Shown here: positions 16,176 to 25,126 of the stretch, in pieces | How the letters are laid out: each line of letters starts with the position of its first letter | Numbering within the stretch: position 1 is the first letter of the stretch | Source of the DNA: Salibacterium lacus | GTDB lineage: Bacteria; Bacillota; Bacilli; Bacillales; Marinococcaceae | Length of the DNA: 64,000 nucleotides | Direction of reading: 5' to 3' | Assembly (NCBI RefSeq): GCF_042684865.1 | Contig: NZ_JBHUML010000002.1 | Coordinates: 186,001 to 250,000 of the forward strand | Made by a program: the position numbers and the translations under genes | The notes under the pieces: model-generated | What the model saw: the letters and a program-made list of their open reading frames with translations, nothing else | The model's database searches: none | Told to the model about the DNA's origin: nothing

Positions 16176-17501
16176 ATGGTTCATTTCGTGAGAAAATCGG
16201 CGGCCCTGCTTCTGTCTCTGTTTGTGCTGTTTGTGGTGCTTCCACATAATGAAGCCGAAGCTGCCGAAAATGATAAAGTATATGTCATCCCGGTGGAACA
16301 GACGGTGGAAAATGGGTTGAAGGCATTTCTGGAGCGAGCGGTGGAAGATGCCGAATCAGCTGGTGCCGATCACATTATCTTTGAAATCGATACGCCGGGC
16401 GGTGCAGTGGATGCCGCAGGGGACATTGCCTCCCTGATGGAGGATGCCTCCGTGCCGACGACCGCGTATGTAGTGGAAAAAGCGATGTCGGCCGGCGCTT
16501 TTCTGGCACTTAGCGCCGATGAAATCGCAATGGCTCCCGGAACGCAGATGGGAGCAGCGCAGGTCATTAACGGTTCCGGCAATGCCGCAGGTACGAAAGC
16601 CCAGTCGAGCTGGGAGAAGAACATGCAGAATGCCGCTGAATTGAACGGCCGTAACCCAGAGTACGCCTTGGCGATGGCGGACCCTGCTGTTAATCTGCCG
16701 GAATACAGCGCGGGAGAAGGGGAATTGTTAACGCTTACGGCATCAGAAGCTGCAGAAGTGAACTATGCGGAGTACACACCTGAAAACAGGGAAGCCCTGC
16801 TGCAGGAGCTGAATCTTGCAGACGCGGAAGTGGAAGAAATAGAGGTGAGCGCAGCCGAGAAAATAGCACGGTTTGTAACAAATCCGGTATTAATTCCGAT
16901 TCTGCTTTCCCTCGGAAGTATAGGACTGATTATGGAGCTTTATTCACCGGGATTCGGCATTCCCGGTCTTATAGGCATATCATCTCTTGGTCTGTTTTTC
17001 TTCGGCCATATGATCGCCGGGTTTGCAGGGTATGAAGCCTTGATTCTCGCCGGTGCGGGGCTGACGCTTCTGGCAGTCGAGATATTCATCCCCGGTTTTG
17101 GCATATTCGGTCTTCTTGGAGCCGGAGCCTTTATCGGCAGTCTGTTTTTTGCTTCCTATTCCGCGCTGAACATTGCCGTTTCCATTCTTATTGCGCTCAT
17201 ACTCTCTGTGGTCACCGTAATCCTGATGTTTTCAGTATTTAAAAAACGGGGGCCGGTGAAGCGTTTTGTGCTTGAGGATTCGGTAACGACAGAAGAAGGT
17301 TTTATTTCCAATGAAAGCCGCTCCGAGTTGATTGGACGCACCGGGGTATCCATAACACCGCTTCGTCCCTCAGGTTCCATCCAGCTCGGAGAAGAAAGGC
17401 TTGACGTTGTATCGGAAGGAGGATATATTGAAAAAGGACTAGATGTAAAAATTGTGAAAGCAGAAGGCTCCAGAATTATAGTGCGTAACATATCTGAATA
17501 A
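16176..17501 (+). CDS. yqeZ: NfeD-family membrane protein with ClpP-like domain (YqeZ)
   Basis: This 441-residue protein has a signal peptide ending near NEAEAAE, a ClpP/crotonase-type serine-protease-like domain (IIFEIDTPGG and MSAGAFLALSADEIAMAPGT), four or so membrane segments at about residues 230-350, and a C-terminal NfeD OB-fold. Such long NfeD proteins pair with stomatin/flotillin-like proteins, here FloA directly downstream. ATG 16176 follows GAGGGAGTGA; ATG 16137 in frame lacks a good site. It belongs to the sigma-W envelope-stress unit. Confidence 0.93.
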   Translation: MVHFVRKSAALLLSLFVLFVVLPHNEAEAAENDKVYVIPVEQTVENGLKAFLERAVEDAESAGADHIIFEIDTPGGAVDAAGDIASLMEDASVPTTAYVVEKAMSAGAFLALSADEIAMAPGTQMGAAQVINGSGNAAGTKAQSSWEKNMQNAAELNGRNPEYALAMADPAVNLPEYSAGEGELLTLTASEAAEVNYAEYTPENREALLQELNLADAEVEEIEVSAAEKIARFVTNPVLIPILLSLGSIGLIMELYSPGFGIPGLIGISSLGLFFFGHMIAGFAGYEALILAGAGLTLLAVEIFIPGFGIFGLLGAGAFIGSLFFASYSALNIAVSILIALILSVVTVILMFSVFKKRGPVKRFVLEDSVTTEEGFISNESRSELIGRTGVSITPLRPSGSIQLGEERLDVVSEGGYIEKGLDVKIVKAEGSRIIVRNISE

Positions 17502-17520
17502 AGCTGAAGGAGGTTCTTTT

Positions 17521-18534
17521 ATGGATCCGTCCGTGAATTTAACATTAATTATTGTACTGGTGCTTGCCTTTATTCTTCTGGCTCTCTTGTTTACGTTTGT
17601 GCCGATAGCACTTTGGATTTCCGCCCTCGCAGCGGGAGTTAAAATCGGTATTTTCCAGCTGGTTGGTATGAGGCTCCGCCGTGTTATTCCAAAAAGAGTG
17701 GTTAATCCGCTGATCAAAGCGGAAAAAGCCGGTCTCCAGATTGAGCTGAATAAACTGGAAGGCCATTATCTTGCCGGAGGTAACGTCGACCGGGTGGTCA
17801 ATGCTCTGATTGCCGCCCAGCGTGCCAATATTGAATTAACATTTGAACGCTGTGCCGCCATTGACCTGGCCGGCCGTGATGTACTGGAAGCCGTCCAGAT
17901 GAGTGTTAATCCAAAAGTTATTGAAACACCGTTTATTGCCGGTGTTGCGATGGATGGTATTGAAGTGAAGGCGAAAGCAAGAATCACCGTCCGTGCCAAC
18001 ATTGACCGCCTTGTAGGGGGGGCCGGCGAAGATACGGTAATTGCCCGTGTCGGGGAAGGTATTGTATCGACGATTGGTTCTTCCAAAGACCATAAAGCGG
18101 TTCTTGAGAATCCGGATTTAATCTCCCAGACGGTCCTGAAAAAAGGCCTGGATTCCGGCACGGCTTTTGAAATCCTTTCCATCGATATTGCCGACATTGA
18201 TATCGGCAAAAACATCGGCGCCGGCCTTCAGACGGATCAAGCCGAGGCGGATAAAAATATCGCCCAGGCGAAAGCTGAAGAACGCCGTGCGATGGCAGTA
18301 GCCCACGAGCAGGAGATGAAAGCCCGCGTTGAAGAGATGCGTGCCAAGGTTACCGAAGCAGAAGCTGAAGTACCAATGGCTATGGCTGAAGCATTCAAAG
18401 CCGGTAATCTCGGGGTCATGGATTATATGAACTATCAGAATATCAACGCTGATACAGATATGAGAGGAGCCATCGGCAGAGAAACCAAAGGAAACGATGA
18501 CGATGGCAGCAGTCAGACCGACAATCCATTGTAA
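17521..18534 (+). CDS. floA: Flotillin-like protein FloA
   Basis: FloA is a membrane scaffold that organises functional membrane microdomains and affects membrane fluidity and signalling. The 337-residue protein has a hydrophobic membrane insertion at about residues 5-45, an SPFH-like region (IGIFQLVGMRLRRV, TPFIAGVAMDGIEVKAKARI) and an Ala/Glu-rich coiled coil (QAEADKNIAQAKAEERRAMA). It lies 19 bases after the NfeD-family gene behind GAAGGAGG. Confidence 0.96.
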   Translation: MDPSVNLTLIIVLVLAFILLALLFTFVPIALWISALAAGVKIGIFQLVGMRLRRVIPKRVVNPLIKAEKAGLQIELNKLEGHYLAGGNVDRVVNALIAAQRANIELTFERCAAIDLAGRDVLEAVQMSVNPKVIETPFIAGVAMDGIEVKAKARITVRANIDRLVGGAGEDTVIARVGEGIVSTIGSSKDHKAVLENPDLISQTVLKKGLDSGTAFEILSIDIADIDIGKNIGAGLQTDQAEADKNIAQAKAEERRAMAVAHEQEMKARVEEMRAKVTEAEAEVPMAMAEAFKAGNLGVMDYMNYQNINADTDMRGAIGRETKGNDDDGSSQTDNPL

Positions 18535-18570
18535 AAATTCCAAGGCAGTCAAAAAGAAAGGGTGGTCCCT

Positions 18571-19086
18571 TTGGAAGCCTTGATTGAACTGATTTTCGGC
18601 AACATTTTGATACTGGGCTTGATCGTTGGCGGCTTGATTTCCCTGTTCGGACGCATCTATTCCGGTAATAAGGAATCGGGGGAAGAAGCCGGGCCGAATC
18701 AGCAGAACGAAACCGGACAGGAAGTTCGGAAGGAAAACCAGCGGCAGTCCGGCAGTAGAAGACCAACCAGTCCGGTGCCGGAGGCAGAACCATCACCAGG
18801 GGGTTCTCCTTCAAGCCCGGGGAACGGATATGAACAACAGATGGAAGAGCTTCGCAAAAAGCAGGAAAGAGCTAGGGAGCTCACCAATGAAACACTCCGT
18901 TCCCCGGGGTCTCCTTCGGCTCCTGCAGCTTCCGGTGAAAACCGGGTGACGGCATCTGGTATTGCCCCCGTAACCCCTGAGAATGCAAAGCAGGGGATAC
19001 TGTGGGCTGAAATATTAGGAGCTCCTGTTTCCAAAAGAAACAGGCAGCACGGGACCTCTTACAGAGCCCGCAGCCGCATGCAGTAA
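18571..19086 (+). CDS. Membrane-anchored protein of unknown function in the yqfB position
   Basis: I do not recognise this 171-residue protein. It has one N-terminal membrane segment (about residues 5-28), a long Pro/Ser/Gly/Gln-rich linker, a short charged helix (QQMEELRKKQERARELTNE) and a C-terminal tail with GILWAEILGAPVSKR. I chose TTG 18571, six bases after AAAGGGTGG; GTG 18562 sits inside that site. Position after floA in the sigma-W operon suggests a role at the FloA/NfeD membrane complex. The conserved-looking tail after a disordered linker resembles a docking motif; this is inference. Confidence 0.7.
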   Translation: MEALIELIFGNILILGLIVGGLISLFGRIYSGNKESGEEAGPNQQNETGQEVRKENQRQSGSRRPTSPVPEAEPSPGGSPSSPGNGYEQQMEELRKKQERARELTNETLRSPGSPSAPAASGENRVTASGIAPVTPENAKQGILWAEILGAPVSKRNRQHGTSYRARSRMQ

Positions 19087-19102
19087 AATACGGAATCAAG
19101 CA

Positions 19103-19132
19103 CGTCCGGGATATAATCCCGGGCGTTTTTTT
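19103..19132 (+). terminator. terminator of the nfeD-floA operon
   Basis: CGTCCGGGA pairs with TCCCGGGCG (one G-U pair), loop TATAA, followed by seven T. It separates the sigma-W unit from the sporulation genes yqfC-yqfD. Confidence 0.85.
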
Positions 19133-19145
19133 GTGCAGGAAGGGG

Positions 19146-19172
19146 GATACATCCTGAAAAACGTCATAGGAT
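19146..19172 (+). promoter_or_regulatory. candidate sigma-E promoter of yqfC-yqfD
   Basis: GATA at 19146-19149 and CATAGGAT at 19165-19172 are 15 bases apart and partly match the mother-cell sigma-E pattern (GNATA-like -35, CATACANT -10). yqfC and yqfD are sigma-E genes in B. subtilis. The -10 has two mismatches, so this is tentative. Confidence 0.35.
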
Positions 19173-19191
19173 GTGAATAGGGGTGTAAGAG

Positions 19192-19488
19192 ATGCTGGAA
19201 CAGTGGAAAAGCTGGCTGACAAGAAAATTAACGGTACCGGAAGATGTGATCGTGGATACGCCCCGGTTGACCATGGTTGGTCAGCACCATTTACTTGTGG
19301 AGAACCATCACGGTGTCCGCAGTTTTTTTGAAAACAGGATTGAACTCCATGTGTTGGATAAGGAACTGATCATAAAGGGTGAACAATTTATTATAAAAAA
19401 AATATATCCGGAGGAACTGCTTATTGAAGGGGTTATTGAAGAGATAACGTATAAAGATGGCAGGAAGGAGGGAGGAATAAATGGGTGA
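19192..19488 (+). CDS. yqfC: Sporulation protein YqfC (YabP family)
   Basis: This 98-residue protein belongs to the small YabP/YqfC family by its core NRIELHVLDKELIIKGEQF and length. Family members are made in the mother cell; the molecular function is unknown. It starts at ATG 19192 behind AGGGGTG and overlaps yqfD by eight bases, so the two are coupled. Confidence 0.88.
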   Translation: MLEQWKSWLTRKLTVPEDVIVDTPRLTMVGQHHLLVENHHGVRSFFENRIELHVLDKELIIKGEQFIIKKIYPEELLIEGVIEEITYKDGRKEGGING

Positions 19489-20656
19489 ACATAAGGGATG
19501 GTTCGGCGTACGGGTCCGGGTTGCCGGGCAGCGGGTGGAAGATGCTGTGAACGAGTGTATCCGCTATTCTTTGGAACTGAAAGATATCAAAAGAATAGAC
19601 AGCCGCTGTGTAGAATTTTCTACGATGTCACGTAATCTATCTATGTTGGAAAAAGTGGTAAATAACGTTGGGTGTGATATGGAAGTGGCGTCCCCTTCAA
19701 AAACAGGCAGAATGAAAACGGCCGCTTCGCATCGATGGGGAATGGGGGCCGGTCTTGGAATTTTTGCATTGACCCTCGTTCTGCTTTCGAAAATGATTTG
19801 GAACGTTGATATTCACGGAGCTTCCCCTCCTCTGGAGCAGGAACTTGAGGGGCATCTGGAGGAGATGGGAGTCAAACCCGGCGGATTTCAATTTCTTGTT
19901 CCGGATGCGGATACGATTCAAACACTCCTGATGGAGGAGGTCGAGGGAACGACCTGGATCGGCCTGCATCAACATGGGACAAGCTTTCAATTTGAAGTTG
20001 CCGAGCAGTCCCTGCCAGACGAAACAGACAACCCCTCCCCACGACATCTGACGGCTTCCAAAACAGCTGTGATTCAACGAATTTTTGCTGAGAAGGGAAA
20101 GCCGGTTGTAGAGAAGAATGAGCTTGTCCATCAAGGGGATCTTCTCATTTCGGGTTATATCGGAGAGGGAGAGGAAACAGAAGCGGTGCCGGCTTCCGGA
20201 GAAGTATGGGGCGAGACATGGTATGAGGTGACCGTTTCTCTTCCGAAAGAGAGACTGCAGGAAACGCTGACAGGAAAAGAGGCTTCGACATTCAGACTTC
20301 AGGCCTTTCAACTAAACCTGCCGATCTGGGGATTTCAAGCGGATGAGCAATTCAGCGATCATGTTCTAAGTCAAAAAGAGTACCGTCTTTCTGCATGGAA
20401 TCAAAGGTTTCCCTTTTCCTTTCATATCGAAAAATATAAGGAACGCCAAACGACAACCCAAAAGACTGAAGATATCATTACTCAGACAAAGAAAGCGGCA
20501 GACACAAAAATGAACCACTATCTGCCTGAAGATGCCAGAATTATGTCGGAAAAAATTTTGCACGAGAACGCCCGTAATGGTAAAGTAAAACTAGTTATGC
20601 ACTACAAAGTGCTGGAAGATATCAAATCGGAAACACCGATCATCCAAGGAGAATGA
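19481..20656 (+). CDS. yqfD: Sporulation protein YqfD
   Basis: YqfD is a mother-cell sporulation membrane protein of about 390 residues. This 391-residue copy has a soluble N-terminal part (about residues 1-84), a single membrane segment at about 85-105 and a large C-terminal extracytoplasmic domain that includes the family pattern KPVVEKNELVHQGDLLISG. It overlaps yqfC by eight bases and phoH follows immediately; the phoH ribosome-binding site lies in its last codons. Confidence 0.93.
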   Translation: MGEHKGWFGVRVRVAGQRVEDAVNECIRYSLELKDIKRIDSRCVEFSTMSRNLSMLEKVVNNVGCDMEVASPSKTGRMKTAASHRWGMGAGLGIFALTLVLLSKMIWNVDIHGASPPLEQELEGHLEEMGVKPGGFQFLVPDADTIQTLLMEEVEGTTWIGLHQHGTSFQFEVAEQSLPDETDNPSPRHLTASKTAVIQRIFAEKGKPVVEKNELVHQGDLLISGYIGEGEETEAVPASGEVWGETWYEVTVSLPKERLQETLTGKEASTFRLQAFQLNLPIWGFQADEQFSDHVLSQKEYRLSAWNQRFPFSFHIEKYKERQTTTQKTEDIITQTKKAADTKMNHYLPEDARIMSEKILHENARNGKVKLVMHYKVLEDIKSETPIIQGE

Positions 20657-20661
20657 GAAGA

Positions 20662-21684
20662 TTGGCAGAAAAGCATGTCATTGAACTGGAAGTGCAGGAT
20701 ACGAATGAAATGCAGGATTTATTCGGTCCTCATGATATATATCTACAGCGGATAGAAGAAAAACTGGATGTTGCCATCACCACCCGTGGCGAATCACTGG
20801 TTGTGACAGGCACACAAGAAGCCGCTGCGCTTATAGAGCGGGTGCTGGAATGCCTTGTGCGTCTGCTGCGAAACGGCATCAAGCTTTCAGAAAGAGATGT
20901 TATCTATGCGGTGCAGCTTGCCCGCGAAGACAAATTGGACCAGCTTGAAGATCTTTATCAGGAAACAATTGCGGTCAATGTGAAAGGAAAACCGATTGTC
21001 GTGAAAACACTCGGTCAGAAAGAATACGTAGATACCATCCGCAGGAAAGATCTCATTTTCGGAATCGGCCCCGCGGGTACCGGGAAAACATATCTGGCTG
21101 TTGTTATGGCGGTAAATGCCTTGAAAGAAGGCGGCGTAAAAAAAATTGTTTTGACACGTCCGGCAGTGGAGGCCGGCGAGAGCCTCGGCTTTCTTCCAGG
21201 GGATTTAAAGGAGAAGGTGGACCCCTACCTGCGCCCGCTCTATGATGCTCTTCATGATATATTCGGAGTGGAGCACACGGCCCGTCTGATGGAGCGGGGA
21301 ACTATTGAAGTAGCTCCGCTTGCCTACATGAGAGGAAGGACTCTGGAAGACGCCTTTGTCATTCTTGATGAAGCGCAGAATACGACCAGAGAACAGATAA
21401 AAATGTTTCTGACAAGACTCGGCTTTGGATCAAAGATGGTTGTGAACGGGGATTTAACCCAGGTGGACCTTCCAAAAGGTCAGCAGTCCGGGCTGAAAAC
21501 CGCAGTCCATATTCTCAACCATCTTAAAAACATCGGGTTTATTTATCTGCAGCCAAGTGATGTGGTGCGGCACACGATTGTCCAGCAGATTCTCGATGCC
21601 TATGAAGAGGCGGAATCCCCGCGCAGCACCGGAAACCGGGGAGAACGCTCCGGAACGACGAGCGCTCAGGAGGGAAGTAAATGA
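20662..21684 (+). CDS. phoH: PhoH-family ATPase/ribonuclease
   Basis: PhoH proteins are P-loop ATPases with links to RNA metabolism and, by neighbourhood, to YbeY. The Walker A motif is GPAGTGKT and the Walker B region is DAFVILDEAQNTT. With TTG 20662 the product is 340 residues and begins MAEKHVIELEV; AGGAG at 20647-20651 is ten bases upstream. ATG 20653 is one base from that site and is unlikely. It overlaps the ybeY start by four bases. Confidence 0.94.
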   Translation: MAEKHVIELEVQDTNEMQDLFGPHDIYLQRIEEKLDVAITTRGESLVVTGTQEAAALIERVLECLVRLLRNGIKLSERDVIYAVQLAREDKLDQLEDLYQETIAVNVKGKPIVVKTLGQKEYVDTIRRKDLIFGIGPAGTGKTYLAVVMAVNALKEGGVKKIVLTRPAVEAGESLGFLPGDLKEKVDPYLRPLYDALHDIFGVEHTARLMERGTIEVAPLAYMRGRTLEDAFVILDEAQNTTREQIKMFLTRLGFGSKMVVNGDLTQVDLPKGQQSGLKTAVHILNHLKNIGFIYLQPSDVVRHTIVQQILDAYEEAESPRSTGNRGERSGTTSAQEGSK

Positions 21685-22145
21685 GTACGGTGGTTGTAGA
21701 CTTAATTGATGAAACTGAATCAGTATCCGATGAACTTCGAAAACTTCTGACAGACGTTTTGAAGCAGGCCGCTTCAGCCGAAGATGTACCGGAACAGGCG
21801 GAACTTTCTGTGACCGTGACAGACAATGAAACGATACAGGAGATAAACAGTCAGTACCGGGACCTGGATAAGCCGACGGATGTCATTTCGTTTGCCTTGA
21901 ATGAAGGGGAGGAAGACCCTCTGCATACGGACATGCCGGACCTGCTCGGTGATATCATCATCAGTCTGGAAAAAGCAGAAGAACAGGCTGAGGCATACGG
22001 ACACAGTCTAAAAAGGGAGATTGCATTTCTGGCGGTGCACGGACTGCTTCATCTTCTCGGTTACACGCATGAGGAACCGGAACAGGAACGGATGATGTTC
22101 GGTCGTCAGGAATCGATACTGCGTGACTATGGACTTGAAAGATAG
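21681..22145 (+). CDS. ybeY: Endoribonuclease YbeY
   Basis: YbeY is a zinc endoribonuclease for 16S rRNA 3'-end maturation and ribosome quality control. The 154-residue protein has the H-x3-H-x5-H zinc signature in HGLLHLLGYTHEEPEQ and the LNxxYRxxDxPTDVISF-like segment INSQYRDLDKPTDVISFALN. The usual Asp/His after GYT is Thr-His here, within the normal range. It is coupled to phoH (ATGA overlap) and overlaps dgkA by 17 bases. Confidence 0.96.
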   Translation: MSTVVVDLIDETESVSDELRKLLTDVLKQAASAEDVPEQAELSVTVTDNETIQEINSQYRDLDKPTDVISFALNEGEEDPLHTDMPDLLGDIIISLEKAEEQAEAYGHSLKREIAFLAVHGLLHLLGYTHEEPEQERMMFGRQESILRDYGLER

Positions 22146-22521
22146 GAAACGGACAACAAGGCAGCGCCTCTTCCGTTCTTTTTGCTGTGCCTGGGCGGGG
22201 TTGACACTGGTTGTTCGGCATGAACAGAATATGAAGTTCCACCTTCTGGCCGCAGCAGCGGCTGTTATCTGCGGTTTCGTTTTTTCGATCCCGCTTTTTC
22301 ACTGGATGATACTTGTCGTGATAATAGGGGGAATGCTTGCCCTTGAGGTCATGAACACAGCAGTGGAGCGCGTGGTGGATATGATAACAGAAGACTATCA
22401 CCCCGCCGCAGAAAAAGCGAAAGACATTGCCGCGGCGGCTGTTTTAGTGTACAGTGCTGCAGCCGTGGTTATTGGGATTCTTATTTTCTATGAGCCGGTT
22501 ATGAGCCGGTTGTTTTCATAA
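22129..22521 (+). CDS. dgkA: Undecaprenol kinase / diacylglycerol kinase DgkA
   Basis: DgkA of Gram-positive bacteria phosphorylates undecaprenol in the membrane. The 130-residue protein has three membrane helices and the family signatures GMLALEVMNTAVERVVDMI and YHPAAEKAKDIAAAAVLV, where the Glu and Asn are catalytic. ATG 22129 was chosen; GTG 22123 is possible, and no strong ribosome-binding site is visible because the gene starts inside ybeY. Confidence 0.93.
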   Translation: MDLKDRKRTTRQRLFRSFCCAWAGLTLVVRHEQNMKFHLLAAAAAVICGFVFSIPLFHWMILVVIIGGMLALEVMNTAVERVVDMITEDYHPAAEKAKDIAAAAVLVYSAAAVVIGILIFYEPVMSRLFS

Positions 22522-22540
22522 ATGAAGGAGTGATACAGAA

Positions 22541-22942
22541 ATGTTAGATCAGGAACTTATCGAGAAAGCAGGAGCAGCAAGAGACAAAGCATATGTTCCC
22601 TATTCCGGATTCGCAGTTGGTGCAGCTGTGTCCACAGAGGATAGCCAGGTATTTACAGGATGCAATATAGAAAATGCTTCTTACGGTCTGACCAACTGTG
22701 CCGAGCGGACAGCTGTTTTTAAAGCAGTAAGCTCCGGTAAAAAAAATATCAACGGAATCGCTGTCACGGCAGACACGCCTGGACCGGTCGCTCCGTGCGG
22801 GGCATGCAGGCAGGTTCTGTCCGAATTTTTGAGTCAGGATGCCCGGATTATTCTGGCAAACCTCAAAGGGGATATCAACGTCACAACGATGGCTGCATTG
22901 CTCCCGGGAGCTTTTGAAGCAGAGGACATGAATGATGAGTGA
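22541..22942 (+). CDS. cdd: Cytidine deaminase
   Basis: Cdd deaminates cytidine and deoxycytidine in pyrimidine salvage. The 133-residue protein has the zinc site CNIENASYGLTNCAERTA (with the catalytic Glu in AE) and PCGACRQVL. It follows dgkA by 19 bases behind AAGGAGTG and overlaps the era start by 11 bases, the arrangement seen in B. subtilis. Confidence 0.97.
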   Translation: MLDQELIEKAGAARDKAYVPYSGFAVGAAVSTEDSQVFTGCNIENASYGLTNCAERTAVFKAVSSGKKNINGIAVTADTPGPVAPCGACRQVLSEFLSQDARIILANLKGDINVTTMAALLPGAFEAEDMNDE

Positions 22943-23837
22943 AGGATTCAAGTCGGGCTTTGCCGCCATTATCGGCAGACCGAATGCAGGAAAGTCAACC
23001 CTTTTAAATTATGTTCTCGGTGAGAAAATTGCAATCATGAGTGATAAGCCGCAGACGACGAGAAATCGTATTCAGGGTGTGTACACAAGTGATGAGGCCC
23101 AGGTTATTTTTATCGATACTCCGGGTATCCACAAACCGAAACACAGACTCGGTGATTTTATGGTTCAGTCCGCTGTCCAGACCCTTCAGGATGTAGATCT
23201 TATTCTGTTTATTATTGATGCAAATGACCGGTTCGGGCCCGGCGAAGCGTATATTCTCGATCAGCTGAAGAACGTTTCCACTCCTGTTTTTCTCGTCATT
23301 AACAAGATTGATCAGCTCCACCCGGACAAACTTCTGGAAAAGATTGATGGCTACCGGCATCGTGCGGACTTTTCGGAAGTTGTACCGATTTCAGCTCTGC
23401 AGGGAAACAATGTGGACACGTTAATCGAGCAGATTACCGGGTATCTTGAAGAAGGTCCGCAGTTTTATCCGGAAGATCAGCTTACCGACCATCCCGAACG
23501 ATTTGTTGTAAGCGAACTGGTTCGGGAAAAAGTCCTTCATCTCACCGAAGATGAAGTTCCTCATTCCATTGCTGTTTACATCGAAGATATGAAAGAGCGG
23601 GAAGAAGGTGCTGTTTATATCGCAGCAGTCATCGTGGTGGAACGTTCTTCGCAAAAAGGCATCATTATAGGAAAACAGGGAAGTATGCTCAAAGAAATCG
23701 GGAAAAGGGCAAGACTGGATATCGAATCCCTCCTCGGTTCCAAAGTGCATATCGACCTGTGGGTTAAAGTGCAGAAAGACTGGCGGAACAGCCGTTTTCA
23801 GCTCAATGAGTACGGCTATTCGGAAGAGGAGTACTAA
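22932..23837 (+). CDS. era: GTPase Era
   Basis: Era is an essential GTPase that binds the 3' end of 16S rRNA and assists 30S maturation. The 301-residue protein has G1 GRPNAGKS, G3 DTPGIHKPK, G4 NKID and a C-terminal KH domain (GSMLKEIGKRARLDIE). Two adjacent ATG codons (22932, 22935) are possible starts. recO follows after the small yqzL gene, as in B. subtilis. Confidence 0.97.
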   Translation: MMSEGFKSGFAAIIGRPNAGKSTLLNYVLGEKIAIMSDKPQTTRNRIQGVYTSDEAQVIFIDTPGIHKPKHRLGDFMVQSAVQTLQDVDLILFIIDANDRFGPGEAYILDQLKNVSTPVFLVINKIDQLHPDKLLEKIDGYRHRADFSEVVPISALQGNNVDTLIEQITGYLEEGPQFYPEDQLTDHPERFVVSELVREKVLHLTEDEVPHSIAVYIEDMKEREEGAVYIAAVIVVERSSQKGIIIGKQGSMLKEIGKRARLDIESLLGSKVHIDLWVKVQKDWRNSRFQLNEYGYSEEEY

Positions 23838-23933
23838 TCAGGCAAATATTACAGGGCATGTTCCTGGAAGAAGCCAGACATCCTAAGTCTTAAGCAGTCT
23901 ATACGACGATCCGTGAAAGAGAGGGTGTCTGCT

Positions 23934-24068
23934 ATGCTTGATAAGGAACTGCTGCCTTGGGATTTATTTTATTTGACCGGAAATATTGATGCTTATCTGC
24001 TGGCTAAAGAAACCGAACAAAGTACCCTGGAAAGCATCGAAGATAGTACCGGGGAGGAACTGGAATAA
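23934..24068 (+). CDS. yqzL: YqzL-family small protein
   Basis: This 44-residue frame reads MLDKELLPWDLFYLTGNIDA then YLLAKETEQ and an acidic tail. The pattern MLD...W..F..TGN(I/V)D.YLL.KE matches the small YqzL protein that lies between era and recO in B. subtilis. AGAGAGGGTG precedes the ATG with good spacing. Function is unknown; conservation of place between two RNA/DNA-maintenance genes is the only clue. Confidence 0.85.
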   Translation: MLDKELLPWDLFYLTGNIDAYLLAKETEQSTLESIEDSTGEELE

Positions 24069-24088
24069 CAGGGCAGGGAAGGACAATC

Positions 24089-24832
24089 ATGCTTGAAAAA
24101 GCGGAAGGAATTGTACTGCGTACGTTTGCATACGGGGAAACAAACAGCATACTCAAGCTTTTCACAAGAGAAGCCGGAAAAATATCGGTCATGGCACGGG
24201 GCGCAAAAAAACCTAAAAGCAGGCTGGCCGCAGTCGCGCAGCCCTTTGTATATGCCTATTTTTTGTATTATAGATCAACCGGCATGAAAACATTGAATCA
24301 GGGGGATACCATCGACTCGTTCCGGACAGTACGGTATGATATTGTCCGGACGGCGTATGCCTCCTATATTGCGGAACTGCTTGATAAATTGACAGAGGAG
24401 CAGGAAAAAAATCCGTTTTTATTTGAACTGGTACTGCAGCTTTTGCAGCGGATGAATGAGGAAGATGACGCAGAAGTGCTTGTCCGTATTTTTGAAATGA
24501 AAATGACGGCACAAGCGGGTATTAAACCGGTGCTGGAAAAGTGTACTCATTGCGGCAGCCAAGAGGGGACGTTTCATTTTTCCGTTAAAGAGGCAGGGTT
24601 TCTGTGCCACCGCTGTTTTCATGTGGATGAACGCAGAATTGCCATACAGCCGAAAACGGTACAGCTGCTGCGGACATTTTTTCATCTTGATATCGGCCGC
24701 TTTGGTGATATTTCTATTGGTCGGAAGACAAAAGACGAAATCAGGCTTGTGCTGGATTCCTATTACCAGGAATACACCGGCCTTCAATTGAAATCGAAAC
24801 GGTTTCTTGAGCAGATGGAAAGATGGGAATGA
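24089..24832 (+). CDS. recO: DNA repair protein RecO
   Basis: RecO loads RecA onto SSB-coated DNA with RecR in the RecFOR pathway. The 247-residue protein has an N-terminal OB fold (GIVLRTFAYGETNSILKLFT) and a zinc site built from CTHCG and CHRC in the C-terminal half. The gene starts 20 bases after yqzL and is followed by the glyQS T-box leader. Confidence 0.95.
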   Translation: MLEKAEGIVLRTFAYGETNSILKLFTREAGKISVMARGAKKPKSRLAAVAQPFVYAYFLYYRSTGMKTLNQGDTIDSFRTVRYDIVRTAYASYIAELLDKLTEEQEKNPFLFELVLQLLQRMNEEDDAEVLVRIFEMKMTAQAGIKPVLEKCTHCGSQEGTFHFSVKEAGFLCHRCFHVDERRIAIQPKTVQLLRTFFHLDIGRFGDISIGRKTKDEIRLVLDSYYQEYTGLQLKSKRFLEQMERWE

Positions 24833-24846
24833 ACGATCTGCCGTAC

Positions 24847-24876
24847 TTGACAAAAGGATGATACGTTCAGTATGAT
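24847..24876 (+). promoter_or_regulatory. sigma-A promoter of the glyQS T-box transcript
   Basis: TTGACA (24847-24852) and TATGAT (24871-24876) are 18 bases apart, directly upstream of the T-box leader. It begins 14 bases after the recO stop. Confidence 0.75.
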
Positions 24877-24883
24877 ACTTATA

Positions 24884-25104
24884 CATGATTGATAGTGCGT
24901 AGAAGGAAAGTAGTAATGATCCTCTGATTCCAAAAGCGAGCGCAGGATGGTGGAAGCTGTGTGAATGATGATGATGAAGGCGTTCCGGAGCATACGATAT
25001 TTTTAAAGCGGCCTGCCGGCAGAAGGCAGGCAAATAGGGTGGAACCGCGGATCTCAAAGACCCGTCCCTATATACCCGCCTGGTATATAGGGACGGGTCT
25101 TTTT
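24884..25104 (+). ncRNA. Glycine T-box leader of glyQS
   Basis: The invariant T-box sequence AGGGTGGAACCGCG is at 25036-25049. A perfect 18-bp terminator stem (25059-25076 with 25082-25099) and a T run follow; its left arm would be shared with the antiterminator. A stem III-like hairpin GCCTGCC/GGCAGGC lies just before. The probable specifier codon is GGC at 24979-24981 (Gly) in AUGAAGGCGUUCC. Uncharged tRNA-Gly would be read through contact with the specifier and the NCCA end, permitting glyQS expression. Exact stem I boundaries are estimated. Confidence 0.93.
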
Positions 25105-25126
25105 AGTGAATAAAGGAGGCTGGCTT

